Below, one piece after another: positions 54,114-63,680 of a DNA stretch of 64,000 nucleotides. The notes below the pieces were generated by a model. That model was given only the letters and a program-made list of their open reading frames with translations, had not been told where the DNA came from and did not search any database. How positions within the stretch are numbered: position 1 is the first letter of the stretch; each line of letters starts with the position of its first letter. The position numbers and the translations under genes are program-made. Source of the stretch: Cycas panzhihuaensis (lineage: Eukaryota > Cycadophyta); assembly GCA_023213395.1 (NCBI GenBank), contig CM041465.1:128781741-128845740 (forward strand), written 5' to 3'.

Positions 54114-54332
54114 TGTTAGAAGTGATGTTTTATTTAGGATACTTCTAGGATACTGTGTAAATGTAAAGTATATCTAAGACATTTTATAAGGGTCATGTAT
54201 CATTCCCCCTTTTTTTCTCTGAGTGATAAATGGCAAGATCACATTGAGCAGTTGTCATTTATCCCGTACAAGTTGTAATGTATTTATAGAGGATTCGTCC
54301 TCATTAATGAAATCACTTGAGTTCTTTTTACA
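54114..54332 (+). repeat. Copia-6 5' LTR
   Basis: TGTTAGAAGTGATG to TTCTTTTTACA, 219 bp, followed without a gap by a PBS. Aligns with 2946-3148. GTATTTATAGAGG near 54280 is a likely TATA region. Confidence 0.88.
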
Positions 54333-54344
54333 TGGTATTAGAGC
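54333..54344 (+). promoter_or_regulatory. Copia-6 primer-binding site
   Basis: TGGTATTAGAGC directly after the LTR end. Confidence 0.88.
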
Positions 54345-54986
54345 GGGTTACGACCGTCTGGTCAAGGATTAATTTTTTGTCTGAATTTGAACAAGGAGGC
54401 CATTAGGGTTTTGAGAGAAATCAACAAAAGTCAGTCTAGAGAATCAAATTTATAAATGAGACCAATCAGTATGAAGTACAAATCACTTAGAAGATGAATT
54501 TGACGAAAGAACTAGTGTATAAACATCATACGAACATTGTACAAACACTATATGGATGTGAAAATTTGAAGTTCTCAGATTGCTCTCATATTTCACCAGC
54601 AAGGTCGTAGGAGTATGAATGTCACTTTTTTCTAAAGGCACAAAGTGTTTTGAAGTCGTTTCGAAGGGGTTTTGGCCCATTTTCCAGAGGGGTGGGTTTG
54701 AGAAGAATTTTGCTTTTTTCTTCAAAATGGCTTAATCAATCTGGGTAATGCATACATCAATCTAATCCTCTCATTGATACAAATCTTTTAAGACTAATTT
54801 TGAAGGCAGAGTTGATGCATTTTTTTTGTTTTAAGGATTTTTCATTTTCAACCCTAGCCACCAAGTAGAATTTCGACCTCCATTTCTGAACAAACTAGAC
54901 ATCAATATTTGTACATCTGAAATCCTCTTGTCGAATACTTCAATTTGGACCCCTTTTTTATGAAATCTGTACACTTGCAAAAATTC
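54345..54986 (+). other. Copia-6 leader, first part
   Basis: Non-coding. Ends at the AATTC target duplication (54982-54986) of Copia-7 and resumes at 61310. Confidence 0.75.
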
Positions 54987-55343
54987 TGTTAATGTGCTAG
55001 TTAATTGTTAAGCCACTATGTTAACGTTAATGTGGTTTAACTAAGGTGATTAAGTGAAAAGGTGTGACTTATTCAGAGGGTCACAACCCTAATCGGGTGA
55101 CACCTCTTAGAAGAGTATAAAATCCTTGAGGCCTTGTGTATTCAATGTATCAAGCCATTGCGCAATAATAAATGTGATCTAGAAGGATCTTTTGTGGTGG
55201 TTTTTTTTTTCCCAGAAGGGTTTTCCCACGTAAATCCTGTGTACTGTGCATCTATTTTCTGTATGTATTCTTGTTTGCTTGTTGTATATGGTTAAAGATT
55301 CTACGGATGGGAACATACCTGTGTGATTTCATGTTCCCGAACA
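54987..55343 (+). repeat. Copia-7 5' LTR
   Basis: TGTTAATGTGC to TTCCCGAACA, followed directly by the PBS. Contains TATAAAA at 55116-55122, about 225 bp before the LTR end. Confidence 0.94.
55116..55122 (+). promoter_or_regulatory. Copia-7 TATA box
   Basis: GAGTATAAAA, conserved at 61084-61090 in the 3' LTR. Confidence 0.65.
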
Positions 55344-55355
55344 TGGTATTAGAGC
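55344..55355 (+). promoter_or_regulatory. Copia-7 primer-binding site
   Basis: TGGTATTAGAGC directly after the LTR end. Confidence 0.9.
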
Positions 55356-56908
55356 AGTAGGGTCCTACACAGTTGAAGCTTGACGTTGAGTGAAGTGTTG
55401 AGGTCGCCGGTTGTTGGGTGAACCCGTCAAACCCAGGACTTGTCCTGAGGATCCATCATCTCTATTAGTGTGCAGAAGTAGGCACAACAAATCAATGGTG
55501 GTTGAAGCAGTGAAAATCACTATTCAACAGAGCATAAAGGTTTATTGGAGTCAATATTTAGGCGTGAAGGCCATATTTGTGGCTGGAGTTGGCTCATTGG
55601 GGGCCATCCGAAGTGTGTTGATGATCTTTTGGGGTGATTCAAGCCAGCAAAACACGTACTGATGGTGATTCGGTGACTATAAGGACAACCATCTATGTAT
55701 ACAAGTAAGTCAGTTATTTATCCATCTAAACACTATAAAATTCAAAAAGAAGAGAGCTTTTTCTAGATGTACCTATATCTAGTCCATATAAGGGAGAGAT
55801 TGGAGCCAAATTGGAACATTTTCAGCCCTCTATACTAAGACTAGACTGAGTATATAATAGTACGAAGTGGTGTTTGCTAAATTTTTGAGTTGTAGTGCTT
55901 TTTATTTGGGAGTGTGACCCATATCTCAGCCATATGCATATTTTGAGCCCGCATCTATGTGATAAGAGGTGGTTGGGTTGCTTGTGTGCCTTTTTGGAAC
56001 TCGTAAGGGCTGGATGGGTGCTATTTGTGTTGATTGAGCGCTTGTTTTTGGTGGATGGTTGGTATTTGAGTTGGTTGGGCATGGGATTACGTTGGCTGGG
56101 TTGTTCACTGCGTGGTTGGGATCTTGTATGAGATAGCTGGACTGTCTACCAGTTGTTTCGGTGCGTGGGAGACCTGTATATATGTGCGTTGGTCCCTTTG
56201 TGATGCGCACAGATCTGCAGTTGACCCTTCCTCTATTCGGTTGCCACAAAGCTCTGTGGTGACCTGTGCACTGTGCGGGGCTGCCATTTCTCTTCACGCG
56301 GCTGTCGCATTTCATTTATGACTACGAAATGCAATAAGATAAGAAACGATGCATATATTGTTTTATTAAGCCTTTGCAACCTTAGCTTAAGGCTTATACA
56401 TATTAATACTTTGATTTAAGCATGTGCGTTATGTTTTTTAAGCCGCGTGAGGAGTGAAAAGTCGTCACACTTGGAATATGCCTTTTGGCATATTCTCCTT
56501 TTTAATATAACTTTATAAAAGGGACCTTTATACCATTGATATATTATATTATTAAATAGTGTGATGTAATTGAAGCATCCTTGAGTCGTTTTGAGCACGG
56601 ATCGAGGAAAATTTTTTGTGTTTTGACTTGGAGACCATGCATTTTTACCCTGTGGAGCCGTCCTTTATTTGTGAAGCACCGTTTTAATTACCTTAAGGGT
56701 CGTTCTTGACAATATTTTAAGGTTATTTAAAGGCATTTGTTAGCCATTAGTGAGGGAAAAATAGTTGCTGACTCGCTCAACGCATGTATAGTTGGTGTTT
56801 GATGCCCTCTGGAGCGTGCCCTTGAGCTAGAGGACACAAGGGTGTATTTTTGTCCTACAGATATTCGTTTTGGTGTCTTTTAATTCATATTGAAACCCAT
56901 TTCTCGAG
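55356..56908 (+). other. Copia-7 leader
   Basis: About 1.55 kb. Open frames up to 129 residues on the minus strand around 55900-56315 have no recognised domain and overlap plus-strand frames, so none is called. The stretch 55950-56310 is visibly richer in G and C than its surroundings. Confidence 0.6.
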
Positions 56909-57847
56909 ATGCAGCGCATTATGCCCAAGGTTATCTTCAACGGTAATAATTTCAGTGAGTGGAAGGCCAATATGGAGCTCATTCTAATGGTGAATCAATT
57001 TTGGGGTATCACTAAGGCGAAGGTGGACGCGATTCCACTAGACCATAAAGAGCATGTTCGTCTTGAAGCAAAGAAATTTATGGCCGTGGGACTATTGAAA
57101 CTATCACTGGCACCAGACCAGAGAGCCTTCGTTCACAATTTGGACGAACCTGACGAAATATGGACAAAACTGTGTGATACATTTGAGAAGAAAAAGACGA
57201 ATAGACGTCTTGCCTTGATGTTGGAGTTGCTCAATTCGCGTGTGGAAGATGAGAACAACATCAACTCCTACCTTAATAAAATAACAAACTTGAAGAACAA
57301 GCTAGAAGAACTAAAGCAGAACTCAGTTGATGATGTGTTGCTATTCGCAATAATCATGTCAAAGCTGTTGGTTGTGTTTGCCACCTTTCAGACCATTTAT
57401 GGTAGAGACGAAGTGATGGAAGCAACAACGTTTGATGGGCTTAAAAACCTAATTCTAGTGGAGGATGGCAAGCTTAAACATCATGTAATGTTTGGAGGTT
57501 CTGATTCAACTGAGGCCCTAGCCATGAAAACTCAGAGGAAGGAGGCTGCTAAAGAGGAGAAGATCACACAGAGGTTAGGAGAAAGTTCACAAGACATGAA
57601 GAAGTTCAACAGAAAATGCAATTACTGCAAGAAGGATGGTCACCGTGAGAAGAACTGTTGGTTCAAGCATCGTGAGAAGTGCAAAGTTAACCAAGATGAT
57701 AAAGGGAAGAGCGTTGCTGCTCATTGCGTCAGAGCACATACCTTATTAGTCGAGTCAGATCAGAGAGATTATTGGGTGCTTGACTCTAGAGCGCAGAAGC
57801 ATATCTCTTACCAGAGGCAGAACTTTGATACGATGATCGAAAATTAG
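56909..57847 (+). CDS. Copia-7 gag, intact frame
   Basis: 312 residues from MQRIMPKVIFNGNNFSEWKA. Copia gag core: EWKANMELILMVNQFWGI, DEPDEIWTKLCDTFEKKKTN, LLNSRVEDENNINSYLNKIT and FDGLKNLILVEDGKL. The zinc knuckle CNYCKKDGHREKNC (residues about 238-251) is complete. The frame runs into the protease, where WVLDSRAQKHIS has arginine for the DSG glycine. It stops at a TAG in what should be continuous polyprotein. It is the structural protein of the particle. Best-preserved gag in the window. Confidence 0.88.
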   Translation: MQRIMPKVIFNGNNFSEWKANMELILMVNQFWGITKAKVDAIPLDHKEHVRLEAKKFMAVGLLKLSLAPDQRAFVHNLDEPDEIWTKLCDTFEKKKTNRRLALMLELLNSRVEDENNINSYLNKITNLKNKLEELKQNSVDDVLLFAIIMSKLLVVFATFQTIYGRDEVMEATTFDGLKNLILVEDGKLKHHVMFGGSDSTEALAMKTQRKEAAKEEKITQRLGESSQDMKKFNRKCNYCKKDGHREKNCWFKHREKCKVNQDDKGKSVAAHCVRAHTLLVESDQRDYWVLDSRAQKHISYQRQNFDTMIEN

Positions 57848-58180
57848 AGTGGTGCTGAAATTGTCCTTGGAGATGCTCACATCTGGTCGGTGGAAGGTAT
57901 CAACGAAGTATCCATTGTAAGAGGTAAGTTTACCGGGGTATACTATGTACCCAAGATGTAGTTGAACCTTCTTTCAGCTTGGGAAATATGTAAATAAGGC
58001 TTGAAGGTGGAGCTCTACGATGATAAATACCTGATTAAGGATCCAAAGCAGAACTTTGTTGTTATTGCTACTGTGAAAGTCAGGGACAACTTCTGGTTTT
58101 TTGAAGAATTTCAATCTTAGAAGAAGTCCTATGCCTTTGTTGCCAACACGGATGACGTGAGTAAACTGTAGCACAATCGC
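57848..58180 (+). pseudogene. Copia-7 protease remainder
   Basis: In the gag frame after the TAG at 57845-57847: GAEIVLGDAHIWSVEGINEV, YYVPKM, stop, LNLLSAWEICK, stop, GLKVELYDDKYLI. The stops at 57845, 57959, 57995, 58118 and 58168 are mostly TAG or TAA at positions where Q or W codons are expected. Confidence 0.83.
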
Positions 58181-58980
58181 CTAGGGCACCTTAATTATAG
58201 GAGCATTGCACTACTGAAGAGGTTGAACATGGTGGAACTATTGCCATCGGTTTCCTGCTTAGCTGGTGTTTGTGAAGGGTGTATGTATGGCAAGAATCAC
58301 CGCTACCCTTTTGCTCGGGATTATGCCTGGAGAGCCAAGGAGAAGCTGGAACTTGCGCACTTAGATATAATGGAACCATTCCCTAACCCTTCGATATCAG
58401 GAGCTCGGTATACCCTTGTGTTTGTGGATGATTACACTAGGAAGGCCTGGGTCTACTTTTTCAAGAACAAGTCGGATGTGTTTGATCGCTTCCGTGACTG
58501 GACAACGGTGGTGGAAAATGAATGTGATAAGAAGAGAAAGTCGCTAAGAAGTGATAATGGAAAGGAATATGACAACCATTCATTCAATTAGTTTTGCCAC
58601 GATCATTGTATAAAGTGGAAATTTACGGTTCTATATACCCCACAACAAACAGAGTTGCTGAAAGGAAAAACTATACCATGATGGAGATGGCAAGGTGTAT
58701 GGTGCATGCTGAAAACTTGCCACTGACATTTTGGATAGAAGTTGTGGTAATTGCTATTTTATTTTGAATCGGGTACCCACTCAAGTAGTTCATAGCATGA
58801 CCCTTGAAGAGAAATGGACTAGTTGGAAGCCTGTCATTAGCTATTTAAGAACTTTTGGGTGTATTGCATACGCCCACATCCCAGATGATACCCACAAGAA
58901 GCTGGATCAGAAGAGTTTGAAGTGTATATTCATGGGGTATTGCACTGAGAATAAGGCGTATAGACTATGGGATCCATAAG
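58181..58980 (+). pseudogene. Copia-7 integrase, broken
   Basis: The pre-integrase domain has HNRLGHLNYRSIALLKRL and CEGCMYGKNHRYPF. The frame at 58223-58591 has LAHLDIMEPFPNP, VFVDDYTRKAWVYF and LRSDNGKEYDNHSFN, with both aspartates. A TAG and a small deletion near 58645 follow; the catalytic glutamate lies in the shifted part (AERKNYTMMEMARC). The frame at 58731-58979 has YLRTFGCIAYAHIPDDTHKK and KCIFMGYCTENKAYRLWDP. Confidence 0.9.
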
Positions 58981-59380
58981 GGAGAAGATTGTGGTTAGTC
59001 GGGATGCAAAATTTGATGAATCATCATCCTATCATGCTGACAGACCATCAGAAGAGCCTTTTTACCCACCCCCCCGCCTTCTCCCATTCTCAGATTCATC
59101 AAGCGAACAGGACGACGAGCCAGTCGTTGGAACACCTGAGGAAGCAGGACCAAGTGGGACGAGTAATAGTGAGGAGCCGCTGCGAGATGAAGTACCTCCA
59201 GCAACGGGTCCTTCAATACCTTTATGGGCAAGGAAGACTATTGAAGATTCCAGTGTGGCGATGCATACCTTGATTGATGATAGAAGGACAAGAAGTCAAC
59301 ATGTCAGTCGAACTCAATTGGTAAACACCAACGATTCCAATGATCTTGATTGGTTCGATGAAGCGAAAGGAGATCCATGA
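58967..59380 (+). pseudogene. Copia-7 acidic/proline-rich linker of pol
   Basis: 137-residue frame with VVSRDAKFDESSSYH, then an acidic proline/serine-rich segment and RRTRSQHVSRTQLVNTND, the variable region between integrase and RT. It ends at a TGA just before the RT frame, where Copia-6 relatives are continuous. Confidence 0.82.
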
Positions 59381-60510
59381 TGGAGAGTTGCGATGGAGGA
59401 GGAGTATGGTTCTCTGATGAAGAACGATACGTGGAATTTGGTTCCACTTCCTCTGATGAAGAACCTTGTTGGATGCAAGTGGGTTTATAAGACGAAGTTC
59501 CACTCTGATGGAGAGGTGGACAAGTACAAGGCCAGACTTGTTGCGCAAGGATTCAAGCAAAAAGAAGGAATTGACTATGAGGAGACATTTGCACCAGTCT
59601 CCAGAATGACAAAGGTTCGATTGCTCATTACCTTAGCAGCTGCTTATGGTTGGGAGTTACACCAAATGGACGTCAAGTCTACATTCCTTAATAGTGATCT
59701 AAAGGAGGAGATATATATGTCGCAGCCTCTAGGATTCGTTAAGGATGGCCAGGAGCATCTTGTTTGCCGTTTGAAGAAGTCAATCAATGGCCTGAAATAC
59801 GCATCTCGTGCTTGGTATGAAAAGATGGATGCTAAGTTGAAAGCTAAAGGTTCGAGTTTTTAGAACTCGACCTGAACTTGTATGTGAAAAGAAGAGGGAC
59901 TTCAATAGTTGCTTGCCTGGTGTATGTGGATGATTTGATCATCGACGGTAACTGTGGCAAGGCTATTGCTAAAGTCAAATCCAATCTGGGAGCTTCATTT
60001 GACATGATAGATCTCGAGAGACTTCACTACTTCTTAGGCATTCAGATCAGGCAGATGGATAATAGGATCATGTTGTTGCAGTCACAGTATATGAAAAACT
60101 TGCTGGAGAAATTTGAAATGCAGAATTGCAAACCAATTGCAACACCATGTGTAAAAGGGGTAAAGTTGCGGAAGGATATGGCCAAACCCTCTGTAGATGC
60201 AACAAAGTATCGCCAATTGGTAGGGAGTCTGATCTACTTGACTCATACCAGGCCAGATATCGCATACGTTGTTGGATTGGTTTCCCGTTACATGCAGAAT
60301 CCTTGGGAGCCTCATTTAGTTGCAACGAAGTGGATTCTGAAGTATGTGAAGGGGACAATCAATCTTGGTCTTGAATACTGTCGAGGTGAAGAGATAAGGT
60401 TGCATGGCTACATGGATGTTGATTGGGGAGGAGACTTTGATGATAGAAAATCCACTGTTGGGTACATATTTGGTGTTGGTAATGGAGTTGTTTCATGGTA
60501 GTCGAAGAAG
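59381..60510 (+). pseudogene. Copia-7 reverse transcriptase and start of RNase H
   Basis: The frame at 59393-59863 has [59 protein letters not shown] and ASRAWYEKMDAKL. One frame change near 59860 follows. The frame at 59878-60501 has CLVYVDDLIIDGN with both catalytic aspartates, LHYFLGIQIRQ, then RNase H blocks LVGSLIYLTHTRPDIAYVVG and GYMDVDWGGDFDDRKSTVGY with the first aspartate. It ends with a TAG at 60499. Confidence 0.92.
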
Positions 60511-60800
60511 CAACAAACAGTGACACTATCTCCTACAAAGGCAGAATATCAAGGACTCAATGTTGGAGCAAAGGAAGTAGTATGGTTGCAAAGTCTCTTG
60601 GAGTTTCCAATGGACATCCGGTTATCTTTGTTGATAATCAGAATACCATTCGCCTGCTAGTTTCATGCCTATATGAAGCATATCGAGATTTAGCACCATT
60701 ACATCCATGAACAGATCAAATCAGGGAAGTTGTAGGTCGACTATTGTCTGAGTAAATTCTAACTTGCGGACGTATTCACCAAGCCACTCACTGAAGATCA
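60511..60800 (+). pseudogene. Copia-7 RNase H end, broken
   Basis: After the TAG: SKKQQTVTLSPTKAEYQGL carries the glutamate block, then AKEVVWLQSLLEF. The VDNQNTIRLL block (third aspartate) is in another frame near 60630. HYIHEQI and DVFTKPL-like pieces occur near 60700-60790. The element's C-terminal block is recognisable but shifted. Confidence 0.85.
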
Positions 60801-60945
60801 ATTTACGAAGATGTGTACCGGATTAGGACTCACCAATGTTATCATTGAGGGGGGATGTATCGACAAGGATAAAGAAGCTACAGGATAGTGCCCCTCTTCA
60901 TGATAACACAATTGTTGCAGTTGGCAAGCTCCCCACATTCACATT

Positions 60946-60954
60946 AAGGGGGGA
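60946..60954 (+). promoter_or_regulatory. Copia-7 polypurine tract
   Basis: AAGGGGGGA directly before the 3' LTR. A near-identical GAGGGGGGA lies 99 bp upstream at 60847. Confidence 0.8.
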
Positions 60955-61309
60955 TGTTAACGTGGCAGCTAATTGTTAAGCCACTATGTTAATGTTAATG
61001 TGGTTTAACTAAGGTGATTAAGCGAAAATGTGTGACTTATTTAGAGGGTCACAACCCTAATCGGGCGACACCTCTTGGAAGAGTATAAAAGCCTTGAGGC
61101 CTTATGTATTCAATGTATCAAGCCATTGTGCAATAATAATGGTGATCCAGAAGGATCTTTTGTGGTGGGTTTTTTTCCTGAAAGGGTTTTCCCACGTAAA
61201 TCCAGTGTACTGTGCATTTGTTTTCTGTGTGTATTCTTGTTTGCTTGTTGTGTATGGTTAAAGATTCTGCGGATGGGAACATACTTGCCTGATTTCATGT
61301 TCGTGAATA
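60955..61309 (+). repeat. Copia-7 3' LTR
   Basis: TGTTAACGTGG to TTCGTGAATA; the terminal CA is changed to TA. Pairs with 54987-55343. The 161-residue frame at 61075-61560 starts inside it and is a read-through into Copia-6 gag. Confidence 0.93.
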
Positions 61310-61395
61310 AATTCGTACATTTTCGTATACCATACGGCCATATAACCTTGCAACTGAGATTTTCTGAAAAATTTCTCTGCTTTTGTTATTCAATC
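61310..61395 (+). other. Copia-6 leader, second part
   Basis: Begins with the AATTC target copy and leads to the gag ATG at 61396. Confidence 0.8.
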
Positions 61396-62310
61396 ATGGC
61401 CTCTTCTGCTGTAGTTTTGCCTAAAGTTGATAAATTGACTGAAATGAACTTTAGCATCTGGAAAATAAAAATTGAGGGCCTCTTAAGAGCCAAACATGCT
61501 TGGAAACTCACAACTGGGGAAGGAAAACAGCCCATAGACATAGTAGACCTATTGAACTAGGAAGAAAGGAATAATGATGTTGTATCTATTCTCAAACTTT
61601 TAATTTCAGATTCTCTTTTCACATATGTTGATGGTGTTGAAAGTGCCCATGAAATTTGGAAAACAATGTCCTCCATGTTTAGCCGAAAAAATAAAGCCAG
61701 AATAATTGCACTTGGGGAAGAATTATATAAGCTTAGAATGAGAGAGGGTCAGTCCGTTTTTGACTTCATAGCCAAATAGACCAATGTCAAAAATGCACTC
61801 CTCATAGCATAAGATAAAGTAACTGAAACCGAATTGGTACATCTTGTACTCAACAAGTTACCAAAATAATATGACAATATGGTTAACATGTTAATGGGTG
61901 GAGGACAAACAACTACCATGACTCTTGATGTTGTTACAGGTCACATGTTTGGCCAAGAACAAAGGAACCAGAGATATGAAGAAGATGCTGAGATGGAGGA
62001 AGCACTCGTCACCAAATTGAACTTAGGAGGTTGAGGACGAGGCCAATACAATCCTAGAATGCGAGGCAGAGCACCAACCGGCATCAAAGGCAGTTGGATT
62101 GAATAAATAGGAAGAGCAAGAGCCACTCGGCGTGATGCAAGGGTCTACTTCAACTACGGGAAATTTGGTCATTTTTCAAGTAATTGCAGGGCTTTTGATG
62201 TTTGTTATCACTGCAGGCAAACTGGACGCTACCCATATTAATGCTACCAACGACGAGCTGAAATCCAGAAAGGGAAGCAAGTCTTAGGAAACTACAACAA
62301 AGAATGAGAT
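61396..62310 (+). pseudogene. Copia-6 gag, broken
   Basis: The frame starts MASSAVVLPKVDKLTEMNFS and has IWKIKIEGLLRAKHAWKL, then a stop at 61558. It continues in frame with VVSILKLLISDSLFTYVDGV, IWKTMSSMFSRKNKARIIAL and VLNKLPK. Stops follow at TAG, TAA and TGA codons that stand where Q or R is expected. Two zinc knuckles near 62150-62245 are decayed: YFNYGKFGHFSSNC lacks its first cysteines and CYHCRQTGRYPY has arginine for histidine. Confidence 0.86.
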
Positions 62311-62700
62311 TCAATGGAGGACGAAGTTGAAACTACTTTTGTAGCTGCTATAGTTGCCAGTTCTAGTGCCACAGAAAATTGGTATGTTGACTCAAATGCT
62401 TTCCACCACATGACTAGAGTTGAATAATGGTTTGAAATTCTGAAACCATATGATCTTAATAAGACCGTGGAAATAGTTCCAAATTTTCTCCTTCACATAA
62501 AAGGGATTGGTCAGGTAGCCATAAAACTTGATGGAAAAATTCAACGAATAGGCAATGTCCTTTTTGTATAAAGTATGAAGAAAAATCTCTTGTTAGTATC
62601 TCAGTTAAGTGAAAAAAAGTTGATGAAAATGGTCATTGTTACATTCTGAATATAGAAAAGAATGGTATTGTAATAGCTGAAGGGGTAAAATATAACAAAC
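62311..62700 (+). pseudogene. Copia-6 protease, broken
   Basis: NWYVDSNAFHHMTRVE near 62380 is the active-site block, with asparagine for the DSG glycine. IGQVAIKLDGKIQRIGNVLF and MKKNLLLVSQLSEKKL follow, the last equal to the first residues at the left edge of the window in Copia-1. One frameshift lies near 62625. Confidence 0.84.
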
Positions 62701-63680
62701 TCTATAAGTTGCTTTCCACCTCTATGATACCTGACAAAGGACCTACCAAACCCATGTCTGATGTAAATTCACTTGCTATGGAAAGTAATGTTGCTAATGA
62801 AATGTGGCACTTGAAGTATGGACATATCTCACATGATAGATTAGAAAGATTAAAAAATTTAAGAATGGTAAATGGTCTGCTTAATATTTCATTTAATTCA
62901 TTTATATGCAAAAGTTGCATGATGGGCAAACAACACAGGATTCCGTGTGCAAAAAACACATGGCGAGCACGAAATAAATTGGATTTGGTTCATACTGATC
63001 TATGTGATCCCTTCACACTAGTTTCAACAAACAATGCACAGTATTTTCTAAATTTTATTGATGGTTTCTCCAAAAAAACACGGGTCTATGTTTTGTTCAA
63101 CAAATCAGAAGCATTTGATTATTTCAAAGAATTCAAAGTAGAAGTGGAATTGAAAAACAACCAGAAAATCAAATGTGTCCGTTCTGACAAGGGAGGAGAG
63201 TATGTGTCCAAAGAATTTCTCCAGCTTTGTAAATTGCATGGAATCTACAGGCAAGTCACAACTTTGTATATACCACAATCAAATGGTGTAGCGGAGAGAA
63301 TGAACAGAATAATTTTAGAAATGGCTTAGTGTTTGTTGAATGACAGGGAAATCACAAAAAGGTATTGGGTAGAAGCCAAGACACGGTGTATCGGTTAATG
63401 AAGTCCAACTCAAGCCTTGGACAAAGTAACACCTGAAGAAGCGTGGAGTAGGCATAAACCAGACGTAAGTCATCTTAAGGTCTTTGGCTATAAAGCATAT
63501 GTACATATTCTCGACCAAAAGATAACCAAATTAGATAATCAAAGCATAGAGTGCATAATGGTTGGATTCAATAATCGCTCAAAAGCATATAGGTATCTTG
63601 ATCCAGAAACAATTAAACTATATGTTAATAGGGACGTGGTATTTGATGAAGGCATAAGATGTACCAAGACAAAATATTAG
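62701..63680 (+). pseudogene. Copia-6 pre-integrase and integrase, broken
   Basis: The frame at 62709-63329 has MWHLKYGHISHDRLERLKNL and CKSCMMGKQHRIPC (HHCC complete), then VHTDLCDPFT, FIDGFSKKTRVYVL and CVRSDKGGEYVSKEF. ERMNRIILEMA supplies the glutamate, so D, D, E are all present. A TAG at 63327 and a small gap near 63380-63400 break it. The frame at 63417-63680 has EEAWSRHKPDVSHLKVFGY and LDNQSIECIMVGFNNRSKAY. Confidence 0.9.

Larger units (their letters stand above)
54987..61309 (+). mobile_element. Copia-7: complete copia element nested in Copia-6
   Basis: 357-bp and 355-bp LTRs, PBS, 1.55-kb leader, gag, protease, integrase, RT, RNase H and polypurine tract. Target duplications AATTC at 54982-54986 and 61310-61314. 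The two LTRs differ at about 30 positions by eye, many of them C/T or G/A. Damage in pol is modest: mostly single stops and one deletion in integrase. Confidence 0.95.

Noticed and set aside
54987-55343. Copia-6 and Copia-7 as one element with duplicated 5' LTRs
   Set aside because: The LTR sequences are unrelated, each has its own PBS, and AATTC flanks the inner one exactly.
55895-56315. Overlapping plus and minus frames of 60-129 residues in the Copia-7 leader
   Set aside because: No motif, both strands open over the same DNA, and the position is an untranslated leader.
61075-61560. 161-residue frame apparently starting a protein at 61075
   Set aside because: The first part is Copia-7 LTR and Copia-6 leader; the real gag start is the ATG at 61396.
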